40,435 bases of DNA from a bacterium (GCA_018822805.1 JAHJJU010000114.1:1-40435), one strand, 5' to 3'; shown: positions 24,125 to 32,046, numbered from the stretch's first letter. Program-made: numbers and translations. Notes: generated by a model not told the origin, from the sequence alone.

Positions 24125-25477
24125 TTATAGAACAATCAACTCAGCAAACCACAAGAAGCTAAAGAAACCAATAATATCTACCAATGTAATCACCACAACC
24201 GAACTCGCAACTGCAGGGTCGAGTCCTATTTTTTTAAGCAACATCGGTACGGTTGCTCCCAATACTCCGGCACTTACAAAACTCACAAACATCGACAGAC
24301 CAATAGCAATAGAGATAAGATAATTCTCAAACCATATCTGTGCAACCCCAATACTAAGCAACGCAAAAAGTAATCCATTTAATATCGCCATGTTCATCTC
24401 TTTAAAAAGAATGGGTCGTATGTCTTGAAAATTTATCTCTCCTAATCCCATCTGTCGTACCACCACCGTCATGGTCTGTACAGAGGCTGTTCCTGCCATA
24501 TTGGCAACTATAGGCATCAATACAGCCAAAGCCACAATGGCTTCAAGCGTCGATTCAAACAGACCAATCACCAACGAAGCGATAATGGCATTAAGCAAAT
24601 TAATACTCAACCATATTGCTCTACTTCTACTTGTTTTTGAAAAACGCTCTTCAATCTCTTCATCAGCATGCAGTTTGTTCAAATTATAAATCTGTTTTGT
24701 TGCTCTCTCTTGCATCATATCGACCACATCATCATGCGTAATTCGTCCAATCAAATGCCCTCGTCTATCAACAACAGCTAGAACACTCAAATCATACTTT
24801 TCAATCACCTGCAACACATAATCGATACTTTCATGTGAAGAGACCAGATGAGGATGAGGAAATTTGTCTATAAAATCTGAAAATTTATCTTGAGATGCTT
24901 CTAAAATCAAATCATCCATAAAAATGCTTTTTAAGAGTTTATCATGCTCATCGGTCACAAAAAGGCTTTCAACCCGACCTATACCTTTGGCTTTTAACAC
25001 AGCCAACTTTTCAAGGGCATCACTAACATGTTCACTACTTTTTACTTTAAAAAGTTCAGTCTGCATTAAAGAACCAGCTTCATGCTCTTCATAGTGCGTA
25101 AGCTGTTCAATCTCCTCTTGCCGTTTCTCATTCAAAAGGCTAAAAACATCATCAGCTTTTTCTTTATTCTTTTTAGCAATAAAAAGGAAAAAATCCGTTG
25201 CATCATCACTCTTTAACACTTCAACAATTTCAGCCAACTGTGAAGCATCATAGTTTTTTATTAAATCAATTTGAAATGCTGTAGGAAGTTCTAAGCAAGT
25301 CTCTGCCCGTTTGTCAAGAGGAAGCGCATTAAAATATTCAAAAAATTTCTCTTCATCAGCTCTTTTAACATCTTCTAAATAGTCTGCCATATCAGCATGA
25401 TGTATCTTATGTTCTATCTCTTCATGTTTCAAACCCTCTTTTAACTGCTGAAGGTAGAGATCAATCCTATTACTCAT
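24125..25477 (-). CDS. mgtE: MgtE-family magnesium channel/transporter
   Basis: Inner-membrane Mg2+ channel of 450 residues. The N-terminal helical domain (about 1-130) is followed by two CBS domains (about 135-255, for example GIGRVESLFVTDE and LAVVDRRGHLIGRIT), a connecting helix and a five-helix membrane domain (about 285-450). The pore signatures are recognisable as MPIVANMAGTASVQT and PAVASSVVVITLVDIIGF. The cytoplasmic domain senses Mg2+ and closes the channel when it is plentiful. AAAGGAA precedes the start. The DNA just upstream is a broken metallophosphoesterase gene. Confidence 0.93.
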   Translation of the reverse strand: MSNRIDLYLQQLKEGLKHEEIEHKIHHADMADYLEDVKRADEEKFFEYFNALPLDKRAETCLELPTAFQIDLIKNYDASQLAEIVEVLKSDDATDFFLFIAKKNKEKADDVFSLLNEKRQEEIEQLTHYEEHEAGSLMQTELFKVKSSEHVSDALEKLAVLKAKGIGRVESLFVTDEHDKLLKSIFMDDLILEASQDKFSDFIDKFPHPHLVSSHESIDYVLQVIEKYDLSVLAVVDRRGHLIGRITHDDVVDMMQERATKQIYNLNKLHADEEIEERFSKTSRSRAIWLSINLLNAIIASLVIGLFESTLEAIVALAVLMPIVANMAGTASVQTMTVVVRQMGLGEINFQDIRPILFKEMNMAILNGLLFALLSIGVAQIWFENYLISIAIGLSMFVSFVSAGVLGATVPMLLKKIGLDPAVASSVVVITLVDIIGFFSFLWFAELIVL

Positions 25478-25486
25478 GCTGTTCCT

Positions 25487-25674
25487 TTATATTTTTACCA
25501 CTATACGTTCTATCAAGATTTTATGCTCATGTTCTTGTTCTGAAAACCATGTTAAAAATCTCAATATCTCTTCTCGACCTCCATGAAGTCCCCACAATGA
25601 ATGAGAACATCAGCCCCTTTTAGGGTTAGATATTCGTGTTTTCCGTGGGTGTCGCTGATGATTTCTAGTTTCAT
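25487..25674 (-). pseudogene. Frameshifted, truncated metallophosphoesterase remnant (MPPED-like)
   Basis: From an ATG at 25674 the frame reads MKLEIISDTHGKHEYL and then GADVLIHCGDF, the first two metal-binding blocks of a calcineurin-like phosphoesterase, but it stops at 25561. A different frame continues the family sequence as EEILRFLTWFSEQEHEH and KILI, then breaks off just where the GNHD block should appear, ending at 25487 next to the mgtE start. So the gene has one frameshift and has lost everything beyond its first third. It borders the hicAB genes and looks like the edge of an insertion or deletion. Confidence 0.75.
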
Positions 25675-25693
25675 TTTTTTATTTTTAAATTTA

Positions 25694-26020
25694 TTATTTT
25701 TCTAACAAACTTTGATGAACACTTTGTTGAAAAAAAGCACTTCGACTCATGTGTAGTTCATTTTTTAAAACCTCATCAAGCTTTTCTAAAAGCTTCTCAG
25801 GAAATGTAATATTAATGCGTTTATATTTTATCTTTTCAGGAACTTCCATACCAAGCTCATTAGCAGCTAACAACCAACTCTCTTTTGCTTTTTCTAACTC
25901 TTGTAAAGCTTCTATTTTAGTTTCTCCATCTGCCATACACCCTTTTAAATGTGTATACTCAGCCAAATACCCTCCACCCTCTTCTTGGGTTAATTTTCGT
26001 ATTTTAATTTCTTCATTCAT
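25694..26020 (-). CDS. hicB: HicB-family antitoxin
   Basis: Antitoxin of 108 residues. The N-terminal part is a partial RNase H-like fold (GGGYLAEYTHLKGCMADGETKIEALQEL, read here as two neighbouring segments), with the family's CMADGET motif. The C-terminal part KRINITFPEKLLEKLDEVL is a ribbon-helix-helix DNA-binding domain. AAGGAG lies six bases before the ATG at 26020, which overlaps the hicA end by eight bases; the frame is open to 26041 but starts there have no spacing for that site. Toxin-first order is normal for hicAB. Confidence 0.82.
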   Translation of the reverse strand: MNEEIKIRKLTQEEGGGYLAEYTHLKGCMADGETKIEALQELEKAKESWLLAANELGMEVPEKIKYKRINITFPEKLLEKLDEVLKNELHMSRSAFFQQSVHQSLLEK

Positions 26021-26261
26021 CTTCATCTCCTTGTATCTCATCTATCATTTTTAGAAGTTTTATAATGTATATAGGTTTTATGGGTTTATGTGCAGGGATT
26101 GTCAATATATAATCTATTGAAGGATGTTTTACATTCAAATGGTCACCCTTTCCCCAAACATATTCTAAACCAAACTTATCCAGTATTTTTCTAATCATCG
26201 AAATATTAGCATCTCTTGGATTGTTTCTTAACTTTTCGATGAGTTTATCTATTTTGCTCAT
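26013..26261 (-). CDS. hicA: HicA-family toxin (mRNA interferase)
   Basis: Toxin of 82 residues with the HicA double-stranded-RNA-binding-like fold. The catalytic histidine is H41 in GKGDHLNVKHP; most family members have GSH here, so the D before H is a mild variation. The pattern LRNNPRDANISMIRKILDKFG belongs to a HicA subgroup seen in many Bacteria. The ATG at 26261 is chosen because GGAGGT lies upstream; a GTG at 26294 has no ribosome binding site. It overlaps hicB by eight bases. Confidence 0.82.
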   Translation of the reverse strand: MSKIDKLIEKLRNNPRDANISMIRKILDKFGLEYVWGKGDHLNVKHPSIDYILTIPAHKPIKPIYIIKLLKMIDEIQGDEDE

Positions 26262-26335
26262 TTTTATTCTACCTCCAATAACTTTAACACACACTTAATA
26301 CTTATCATAATTATCTATTGAGTATTCATAGAGAT

Positions 26336-26385
26336 AGTTTAACATTAAAAAATATTTTTGGTTAAATATATGTCAAATTGTCATA
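26336..26385 (-). promoter_or_regulatory. Promoter region with 17-base dyad upstream of hicA (copy A)
   Basis: TATGTCAAATTGTCATA (26369-26385) is a pseudo-palindrome: TATG-n-CAA around a central A and TTG-n-CATA. On the minus strand it is followed, 22 bases after the dyad's ATGACAATTTGACATA, by AATGTTAAAC with an extended -10-like TGTTAAACT. The same dyad, spacing and -10-like block recur upstream of fic (copy B), pointing to one regulator acting on both. Confidence 0.5.
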
Positions 26386-26456
26386 TTTATTCTACTGAAC
26401 TCTTGTTTTTCCTTCCTTTTTACAATTCAAAAATAACCATAGTAAAGTTTAAAGCC

Positions 26457-27212
26457 CTAACTTTTACTATAAATCTCTACATATCGTTCAAAAGCATAAT
26501 GTTTATTTCTTTGATAACCCGTTACTTCTCTTAATATCTCTTTAGCTTCAAACTCTTTGATAAGATTATTTGCTGTAGGTTTACTTACCCCAAGTACTTT
26601 CACAACCTCACTGACACTAACAATAGGCTTTTGATATAAAAATTCAATCAACCTACCAGCATTTTGAGCTTTTTTTCCAAAACCGAGTATCTCTCTATCC
26701 ATCTCCATTTTCAAAGCTAAAATCTTCTGAAATGTTTCTACCCCACTATTGGCTGTTGAGATTATCGCTTCTAAAAAGAACTTTATCCAATTTGTCAAAT
26801 CATTCAATTCTCTAGTATTCGACAATCTATCATAGTACTCTTGTTTATGTTTTTCTATAAAGTCTGATAAGTAGAGAGATGGTTTCTTAAGCAATCCGTT
26901 ACTCACCAAATATAGCGTTATTAACACTCTTCCAATCCGTCCGTTTCCATCCAAAAATGGGTGAATAGTTTCAAACTGATAGCTTGATATAATTTCTAAC
27001 TTCTTGGTAATGTGCATCTGTATAAACATATCTACATTTGGCACTATCATCGTAAAAGCATTCAACTCACCCAACGCCCTTGTGGCATCTTCAAGCATGG
27101 TATTAATCTTTGGGTCATCCCACACAAAGGTATGATTTATGGTTGAGGGAGTAAAACTTTTATATTGGTATTGTTCTTTTAATGTTCCTGATTTATAATT
27201 TTTTAGATTCAT
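26457..27212 (-). CDS. Fic-family protein with large internal in-frame deletion
   Basis: Residues 1-69 (MNLKNYKSGTLKEQYQYKSF and onward to MFIQMHIT) match the N terminus of the common Fic-HTH protein, and residues 77-251 match its second half, with the catalytic HPFLDGNGRIGR (84-95) and a C-terminal winged helix (about 190-240). Intact members have about 370 residues; here about 115-120 are missing at the junction near residues 70-76. The lost part includes the inhibitory helix (S/T-x3-E-G/N) and half of the Fic core, so AMPylation activity is doubtful despite the intact catalytic loop. It may survive as a DNA-binding protein. GAGAGGA precedes the start. Confidence 0.75.
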   Translation of the reverse strand: MNLKNYKSGTLKEQYQYKSFTPSTINHTFVWDDPKINTMLEDATRALGELNAFTMIVPNVDMFIQMHITKKLEIISSYQFETIHPFLDGNGRIGRVLITLYLVSNGLLKKPSLYLSDFIEKHKQEYYDRLSNTRELNDLTNWIKFFLEAIISTANSGVETFQKILALKMEMDREILGFGKKAQNAGRLIEFLYQKPIVSVSEVVKVLGVSKPTANNLIKEFEAKEILREVTGYQRNKHYAFERYVEIYSKS

Positions 27213-27230
27213 GTTTCCTCTCTTTTTACA

Positions 27231-27280
27231 ATTTTAACATTTATTATTTTTATTTATTTAAAATATGTCAAATTGTCATG
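27231..27280 (-). promoter_or_regulatory. Promoter region with 17-base dyad upstream of fic (copy B)
   Basis: TATGTCAAATTGTCATG (27264-27280) differs from copy A only at the last base. On the minus strand ATGACAATTTGACATA is followed, after the same 22 bases as in copy A, by AATGTTAAAATT, giving an extended -10-like TGTTAAAAT at about 27239-27231. The fic ATG is about 20 bases further on. The dyad would lie near -50, a usual place for a regulator. Confidence 0.5.
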
Positions 27281-27283
27281 TTT

Positions 27284-28624
27284 CTATCTTAAAACTTTTA
27301 ATATCTTCGCTCGTTCTTTACCATCACTTAATTTCACAACTTCAAATTGTACTTTTGTATTTAGTTCTATGTTATCTATAAATACTATATCTCTAGGAAG
27401 CAAAAAATAATATTCTTTTTCTTTTGAACTTATAAAACCATTTTTACCCCTTTCATTATCATGCAAAATTTTTTTAATATATCCTTGTAATAAAGTTTTT
27501 CTTTCTTGAGGATTATGTGTTTTAGATTGAAATGACTTCCAGTATTTTATTAGTTCATTTTCAAGTGTTTCTAAATTAATATTTTCTATATTTATTTGAT
27601 TTAATTCATTCTGTAACTCTTGAGGTATCTTAAATCCATTTTTTTCTCTAATTATTTTTAAAAGTAAAAAATGTTTATTTGCAAACTCTGTTTTATTGTA
27701 TGCTTTAAAGATATTTGCTAATAACAGTACAAGACCTATTTTAAACTCTAATTTTGAGAAACCATTTTTACAAATAGCATCTATTGCATAGTAAAATGAT
27801 TTTTCTAAGTCATTTATTTCAAAATATAATTCTGCTAACTCTTTTTTAATAAACCATTCATTTTTTCTTTTATAAATTTGTTCTAACTCTTCTATTGCCT
27901 CATCTATATTCCCTAATTCTTTTTTAGATAATGCAATTCTTCTAGCAAACCATAAGTCATTACTATAATGAAAGTTATCAATATTAGTGATTGCTAATTT
28001 AGAAACTTCATAACACTCTTGAAACATATTGAGTTGAAAGAGAGCTTTTGATTTTGTTGCATACCAATTTTCTTTATCTGATGCAAACTCTGTTAACTTT
28101 CCTCTTATTTCCATTGTTCCACATTCTAAGCTAAATATATCAGGGTTAAACAGATTACAAAAAGCATTCATAAAATTCCAATTTTTATTTAATTTATGCT
28201 TCTCAACTTTTAAAACTAGTCTAAAAATATTAGAGATAACACTATATGAATAATCTGATTGCTTTAAAGATAATAAATATAGTGGGTATTTAATTAAATC
28301 TAATATCTTTTCTTTATTATAATTTTCATGAGATACTTCACTTTTACAAATATCATATATCGCCCATCCATAGGCATTTAAAACCATTTCATTAGTATTC
28401 TCATTAATAATAATATTAAATTCATTTAAAAAATTAAATACAAAATGAGCATTATCTATTTTTCGTAAACTAGCAATGATATTATTTATCATGTAGTTAT
28501 CATTCGCAATTTGTTGCTTTGAAAAATTGTCTTTATGGGCTACAAATAAGTCCAATACAGCACTAAAATTATTAGCTCTTTTTAATCTATTTATTTCTTG
28601 GCTAAATTCATAATAAGTCGGCAT
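27284..28624 (-). CDS. TPR-like protein with C-terminal cold-shock-like OB domain
   Basis: Protein of 446 residues, not assigned to a named family. Most of it (about 1-340) is alpha-helical with TPR-like units, for example WFARRIALSKKELGNIDEAI and WFIKKELAELYFEINDLEKS. The last 50 residues (GKNGFISSKEKEYYFLLP, then RDI, and VQFEVVKLSDGKERA) have the strand pattern of a cold-shock/OB fold, suggesting binding of single-stranded nucleic acid. The ATG at 28624 overlaps the helicase stop by one base (TGATG); a GTG three bases earlier is an alternative. It is thus tightly coupled to the helicase and presumably its partner. The DNA is visibly more AT-rich than the core genes. Confidence 0.65.
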   Translation of the reverse strand: MPTYYEFSQEINRLKRANNFSAVLDLFVAHKDNFSKQQIANDNYMINNIIASLRKIDNAHFVFNFLNEFNIIINENTNEMVLNAYGWAIYDICKSEVSHENYNKEKILDLIKYPLYLLSLKQSDYSYSVISNIFRLVLKVEKHKLNKNWNFMNAFCNLFNPDIFSLECGTMEIRGKLTEFASDKENWYATKSKALFQLNMFQECYEVSKLAITNIDNFHYSNDLWFARRIALSKKELGNIDEAIEELEQIYKRKNEWFIKKELAELYFEINDLEKSFYYAIDAICKNGFSKLEFKIGLVLLLANIFKAYNKTEFANKHFLLLKIIREKNGFKIPQELQNELNQINIENINLETLENELIKYWKSFQSKTHNPQERKTLLQGYIKKILHDNERGKNGFISSKEKEYYFLLPRDIVFIDNIELNTKVQFEVVKLSDGKERAKILKVLR

Positions 28625-30705
28625 CACAGGGTTCCTAAAATATCATCAATTAATTGAGATTTATTTCTTGGTGGAGAAATTTTTGGTTGCCCTTTTTTAT
28701 TATAGTGAAAATCAATCACTTCTATCTCTTTATTTCGTACAAAAGTATATCTCTCCATCCACGATAAATGTTCAATATTTGAAATTTGAACTCCTATATT
28801 TTCAACTTTTTCTTTTATATGTGTATAAAATTCCTCTAAAAAAGGTTCACTAAAATTAAAACTTGTATATGTTTCAACTATTAAGTAAATGGTTTTCAAG
28901 GGTTCTAAAATTAATTTTAATAGCGAAACTAAATTATTCGTATCCATTGGATTGATTGTTGTAATCATATTTTTGCGATTATAGAATACTCCAACTCTTG
29001 CTTGTTCATTATTGCTTTCAAAAGTATAAATTTCTTGATATTGCTTATGTTGAATATCAATTATTCTTATACTATGAGACTCTATTTTTTGAGTTACTTT
29101 TTCAAAAATAGACAATAAAAGCTTATCTTGAATATTAAATGTATTATTAATATTTTTTATCTCTTCTTTGGGAAGAGCAACTGTATTGTCATTTTCGTTG
29201 CTAGATTTTTGTGGTAGTCCAAAATCAATATCAATATGAGGCTCGTCCAATATATAAAGTTTATCTGTTGTTCGTGTCAAAGCAGTATAAAGCCATCGAA
29301 AATATCCTTCACTTAAATAACTTTGATGTGATTTACAATTTAAAAATACATTTTTCCATTCACTTCCCTGTGCTTTATGACAAGTAATTGCGTAGCCAAA
29401 TTTAATTTTTAAAGCATTAAAGTATGGGTCACTTTTGAGTGCATCTTTAAACTCTTTTGTATTTGGTTTGATATTTTTATTTCTTATTACAAAATCTAAA
29501 TAAATTGCTTTATTTTCATCACTACTTAAACTTGGATGTTCAGAAAAAAGTAAATTCTCAATAATTTTACATTTAATTAAATGAGGTATATTATTTTTAT
29601 CTTTAAATAAAATTTCTACATCTCTAAAGTACAAATTGACTTTAACTTCTTCAGTAACTTTTGTTTCCTTATTTTTTCTTCTTAAAAGAATTTGTTTATA
29701 TTCACTATTAGATAAAATTTGTGTTACTAATCCAAAATCTCCATTAGATAAAAATATATCATAATGTGAACTATTCGATAACAACATTATTTTATCATGG
29801 ATATGAATTTCATCAATTGATTGAAAAAAATGTTTTCGGATAGTTTGATTATAATCTTTTACAGAAGCATTTGTATAGGCTATAACCATTGTATCTTTAT
29901 CTATTTTATTATTTATGACTTCCAAATATTTAGCCATAAAATTTTTATGTTCTATAGCTTCTATATCTTGATAAGTTGTATTAATATTTAATTGATTAAA
30001 AATTTTACTTTTTAATGATTTCCTAAGATTAAGTGCATTTTTTAAAATTCCACTCTCTTCTTTTTGTCTTACAACCTCGGTTAATTCAAACTCTTCTGTT
30101 TTAATTCTAAAATTTTTTTCTAAATATTTACTATCTAATGCAGGTGAAAAGTTCATACCAATAGGAGGTAACTGTGCATTATCTCCTATAAAAATGACTT
30201 TTTTTTGATGGTCATTTTGGTCTAAATTGATATATGAGAATAGGTCTTTTAATAAAAAACCACTACCAAATCGTATAAATTCCATTTCGTTATAGATATT
30301 TGAAATCATAGATGCTTCATCAACAATATAAATAGTGTCATTCGAGTTTTCGTTTACTCGTAATTCAAAATAAAATTTATAAGTTCTATCGTCTTCGTCA
30401 GTTTTATACTCTTTTAAATCGTTATCAGAATAAATCATTTTATGGATTGTAAAAGCTTCACTTTGAGTCTTTTCTTGTATCACTTTTGAAGCTTTCCCTG
30501 TTGGAGCAGATAACATAAAGTTTCTTCCCACTTCTCTGAAATACTCAGTTAATCCTTTTATCATAAAAGTTTTACCTGTACCTGCATACCCTTTCAACAA
30601 AAAAACATTATTATTACTTTGAAAAATAAACTTGTCTAATTTATTTACTAATTCTTTTTGATTATTTGTTAAATCATATCTTCTAAAAAAGTTTACTAAA
30701 CTCAT
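28624..30705 (-). CDS. RecD/Pif1-like SF1B helicase with novel C-terminal domain
   Basis: Helicase of 693 residues. Motifs in order: Q-like LTNNQ (12-16), Walker A GYAGTGKT (39-46), APTGKAS (68-73), DEAS Walker B (129-132), GDNAQLPP (174-181), the SF1B GYAITCHKAQGSEW (437-450) and YTALTRT (473-479). These predict a 5'-3' DNA helicase. Residues about 490-693 match nothing I know. It is coupled to the downstream TPR/OB gene (1-base overlap) and its own start overlaps the end of a truncated SNF2 fragment in ATGA, using AGGAG inside that fragment as ribosome binding site. AT-rich composition and context suggest horizontal gain; a defence or mobile-element role is inference. Confidence 0.8.
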   Translation of the reverse strand: MSLVNFFRRYDLTNNQKELVNKLDKFIFQSNNNVFLLKGYAGTGKTFMIKGLTEYFREVGRNFMLSAPTGKASKVIQEKTQSEAFTIHKMIYSDNDLKEYKTDEDDRTYKFYFELRVNENSNDTIYIVDEASMISNIYNEMEFIRFGSGFLLKDLFSYINLDQNDHQKKVIFIGDNAQLPPIGMNFSPALDSKYLEKNFRIKTEEFELTEVVRQKEESGILKNALNLRKSLKSKIFNQLNINTTYQDIEAIEHKNFMAKYLEVINNKIDKDTMVIAYTNASVKDYNQTIRKHFFQSIDEIHIHDKIMLLSNSSHYDIFLSNGDFGLVTQILSNSEYKQILLRRKNKETKVTEEVKVNLYFRDVEILFKDKNNIPHLIKCKIIENLLFSEHPSLSSDENKAIYLDFVIRNKNIKPNTKEFKDALKSDPYFNALKIKFGYAITCHKAQGSEWKNVFLNCKSHQSYLSEGYFRWLYTALTRTTDKLYILDEPHIDIDFGLPQKSSNENDNTVALPKEEIKNINNTFNIQDKLLLSIFEKVTQKIESHSIRIIDIQHKQYQEIYTFESNNEQARVGVFYNRKNMITTINPMDTNNLVSLLKLILEPLKTIYLIVETYTSFNFSEPFLEEFYTHIKEKVENIGVQISNIEHLSWMERYTFVRNKEIEVIDFHYNKKGQPKISPPRNKSQLIDDILGTL

Positions 30706-31088
30706 TTTAACTCCTCTCGTCTATCTATCTCTTTATAAATCATCCCAGCCTCAATGGTCTTACCCAGTCCCACCTCATCAGCTATCAACACACGACTGTT
30801 TTCAGAGTTCAGAAACTTTATCAGAGGTTTATACTGGTGAGGTTCAGGAGTGAGTCGATTGGTGTTGTAGGAGTAGAGAATGTCACTTAGAGGATTTTTG
30901 ATGCAGTTGATGAAAACATTCTCTTTAAGTTCATCCAGTGTGGAGAGCTTTAGCCCTTCATCTTCAAAAGATAAGTCATTTATAGAAACAGTTTTATAAT
31001 CATTGTCTAGGAGTATCTCACAATACCCATCTGTCTGACTTATAATAATAGTATTTTGATTGGTTGGTTTGTAGATGGCTTTTTTCAA
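30702..31088 (-). pseudogene. 5' fragment of an SNF2-family helicase gene
   Basis: The frame encodes 128 residues that match the N terminus of RapA/HepA-like SNF2 helicases: RLTPEPHQYKPLIKFL followed by motif I, LIADEVGLGKTIEAG (about 98-114). It stops at EIDRREELK, about a dozen residues after motif I, where intact proteins go on for several hundred more. Everything after motif I is missing and no other piece is seen in the window. The stop overlaps the start of the RecD-like helicase gene (ATGA). It could still be expressed and drive translation of that gene. SNF2 genes of this type are frequent in defence islands. Confidence 0.8.
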
Positions 31089-31137
31089 GTGAGTTCCCTA
31101 TTTTCAGTTGATAGAACATTATAGCTTAAAATCACTT

Positions 31138-31211
31138 GTTATGTATACGAAGTTTTAGTGGGAGTGAACGCTCCACTTCCGTAGATTGAAGTGGGATTTA
31201 CGTATCATAAC
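31138..31211. repeat. 74-base nested inverted repeat with two exclusive inner hairpins
   Basis: The outer arms GTTATGTATACG (31138-31149) and CGTATCATAAC (31201-31211) pair over 11 bases with one bulged T. Inside, AGTGG-GAG (31157-31164) can pair with CTCCACT (31171-31177), or CCACTTC (31173-31179) can pair with GAAGTGG (31188-31194). The last two hairpins share bases and cannot form together. The structure resembles subterminal hairpins of IS200/IS605-type elements, but no transposase is present. It could also be a structured leader 50 bases upstream of the SNF2 fragment. Confidence 0.5.
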
Positions 31212-31220
31212 TTGAACTAA

Positions 31221-31361
31221 TTACGCCACACTCAAATTAATTCGATAATCTAATAATTTAGGCTCTCGTTGTAAAAGTTCAAGTAAAACCATGGTTGAAC
31301 CACTAGGAGTACGAATACTCTGTTCCCATTGTCTAACTGAGGACAAATTGTCATACTTATT
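31221..31361 (-). pseudogene. C-terminal remnant of an XRE/HigA-type antitoxin gene
   Basis: The minus-strand frame reads SSVRQWEQSIRTPSGS, then TMVLLELLQREPKLLDYRI, and ends at a stop at 31223-31221. This is the second half of the helix-turn-helix and the tail of HigA/NadS-type antitoxins, which pair with RelE-like toxins. The preceding codons come from the repeat at 31344-31370 and run into a stop at 31364, so there is no start and no N-terminal half. No toxin partner is adjacent. It marks the edge of the accessory region. Confidence 0.7.
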
Positions 31362-31370
31362 CTACTAAGA
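31344..31370. repeat. Third copy (C) of the island repeat
   Basis: Bases 31344-31368 match 26374-26398 (copy A, upstream of hicA) at 23 of 25 positions in the same orientation: CAAATTGTCATA-y-TTATTC and onwards. It includes half of the dyad found at copies A and B. It lies three bases after the stop of the flavin reductase-like gene, at the border between core and accessory DNA, about 5 kb from copy A. Confidence 0.6.
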
Positions 31371-31373
31371 CAC

Positions 31374-31967
31374 CTACCTCATCACAGGAGCCGAAACCTC
31401 ATTCCCCAAAAGTGCATAACTCTTACCTATACGAGCCACTGGATTAAATGAGATGGTCAATCTCTCCTTGTCGGTTATATTCTCATCATTGACATAAATT
31501 TGTTTGACGTTCAGTACCAGTGGGATAGTTGAGCCTCCTCCTAAGTCTATCTCTTGGTTGAAGTCACAAACGTAAGCACATGGAACACCGGAAATCACAG
31601 GTGGGTAGCCCTCGAACATCTGTTCGGTTTTTATGTCAAAAAGCTCTGCTTCGCTCTCATTGGCACCCAGTTCTTTGGCACTAAAGTGCATCGGTTCTAG
31701 GCTACCTTCTTCGACCATACAGATAATACATCGTTTATGTTTTCGTATATTTCTCAGGGTATCTTTAGAAGTGCCATCCGATTTGTGTCCAACCGATATA
31801 AGTACCGTAGCAGGCTCCGAAGAGAGACCGATGAAGTAGCTAAACGGAGCGATATTCACTACCCCTTCATCTTCGGTAACCACCCACGCAATGGGTCTTG
31901 GGATAATGGTTTGAGCCATCAGTTTGTATTTTTCATTAATGTTATTATTTTCTAAATTAAATATCAT
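31374..31967 (-). CDS. Flavin reductase-like FMN-binding protein
   Basis: Protein of 197 residues of the flavin reductase/DIM6-NTAB family that binds FMN through a split-barrel fold. The N-terminal IIPRPIAWVVT and NIAPFSYFIGLSSEPATVLISVG patterns are characteristic, and SKDTLRNI is the conserved helix. Such proteins may reduce flavin with NAD(P)H or act as flavin-dependent oxidoreductases of unknown substrate. The ATG at 31967 has AAGGAA upstream; a TTG at 31985 is less likely. It stands alone between the accessory island and the cytochrome bd operon. Confidence 0.8.
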   Translation of the reverse strand: MIFNLENNNINEKYKLMAQTIIPRPIAWVVTEDEGVVNIAPFSYFIGLSSEPATVLISVGHKSDGTSKDTLRNIRKHKRCIICMVEEGSLEPMHFSAKELGANESEAELFDIKTEQMFEGYPPVISGVPCAYVCDFNQEIDLGGGSTIPLVLNVKQIYVNDENITDKERLTISFNPVARIGKSYALLGNEVSAPVMR

Positions 31968-32046
31968 GAGTTTTCCTTCTTTCAATCTCTTACTTTAGAA
32001 TAGTAACACTACTTCCCCTAATTTGTGCTATCTAATACTAATCTCA

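Noticed and set aside
26369-27280. TTGACA within copies A and B as a -35 hexamer
   Set aside because: The distance to the shared -10-like block is about 29 bases, far from 17, so the dyad reading is preferred.
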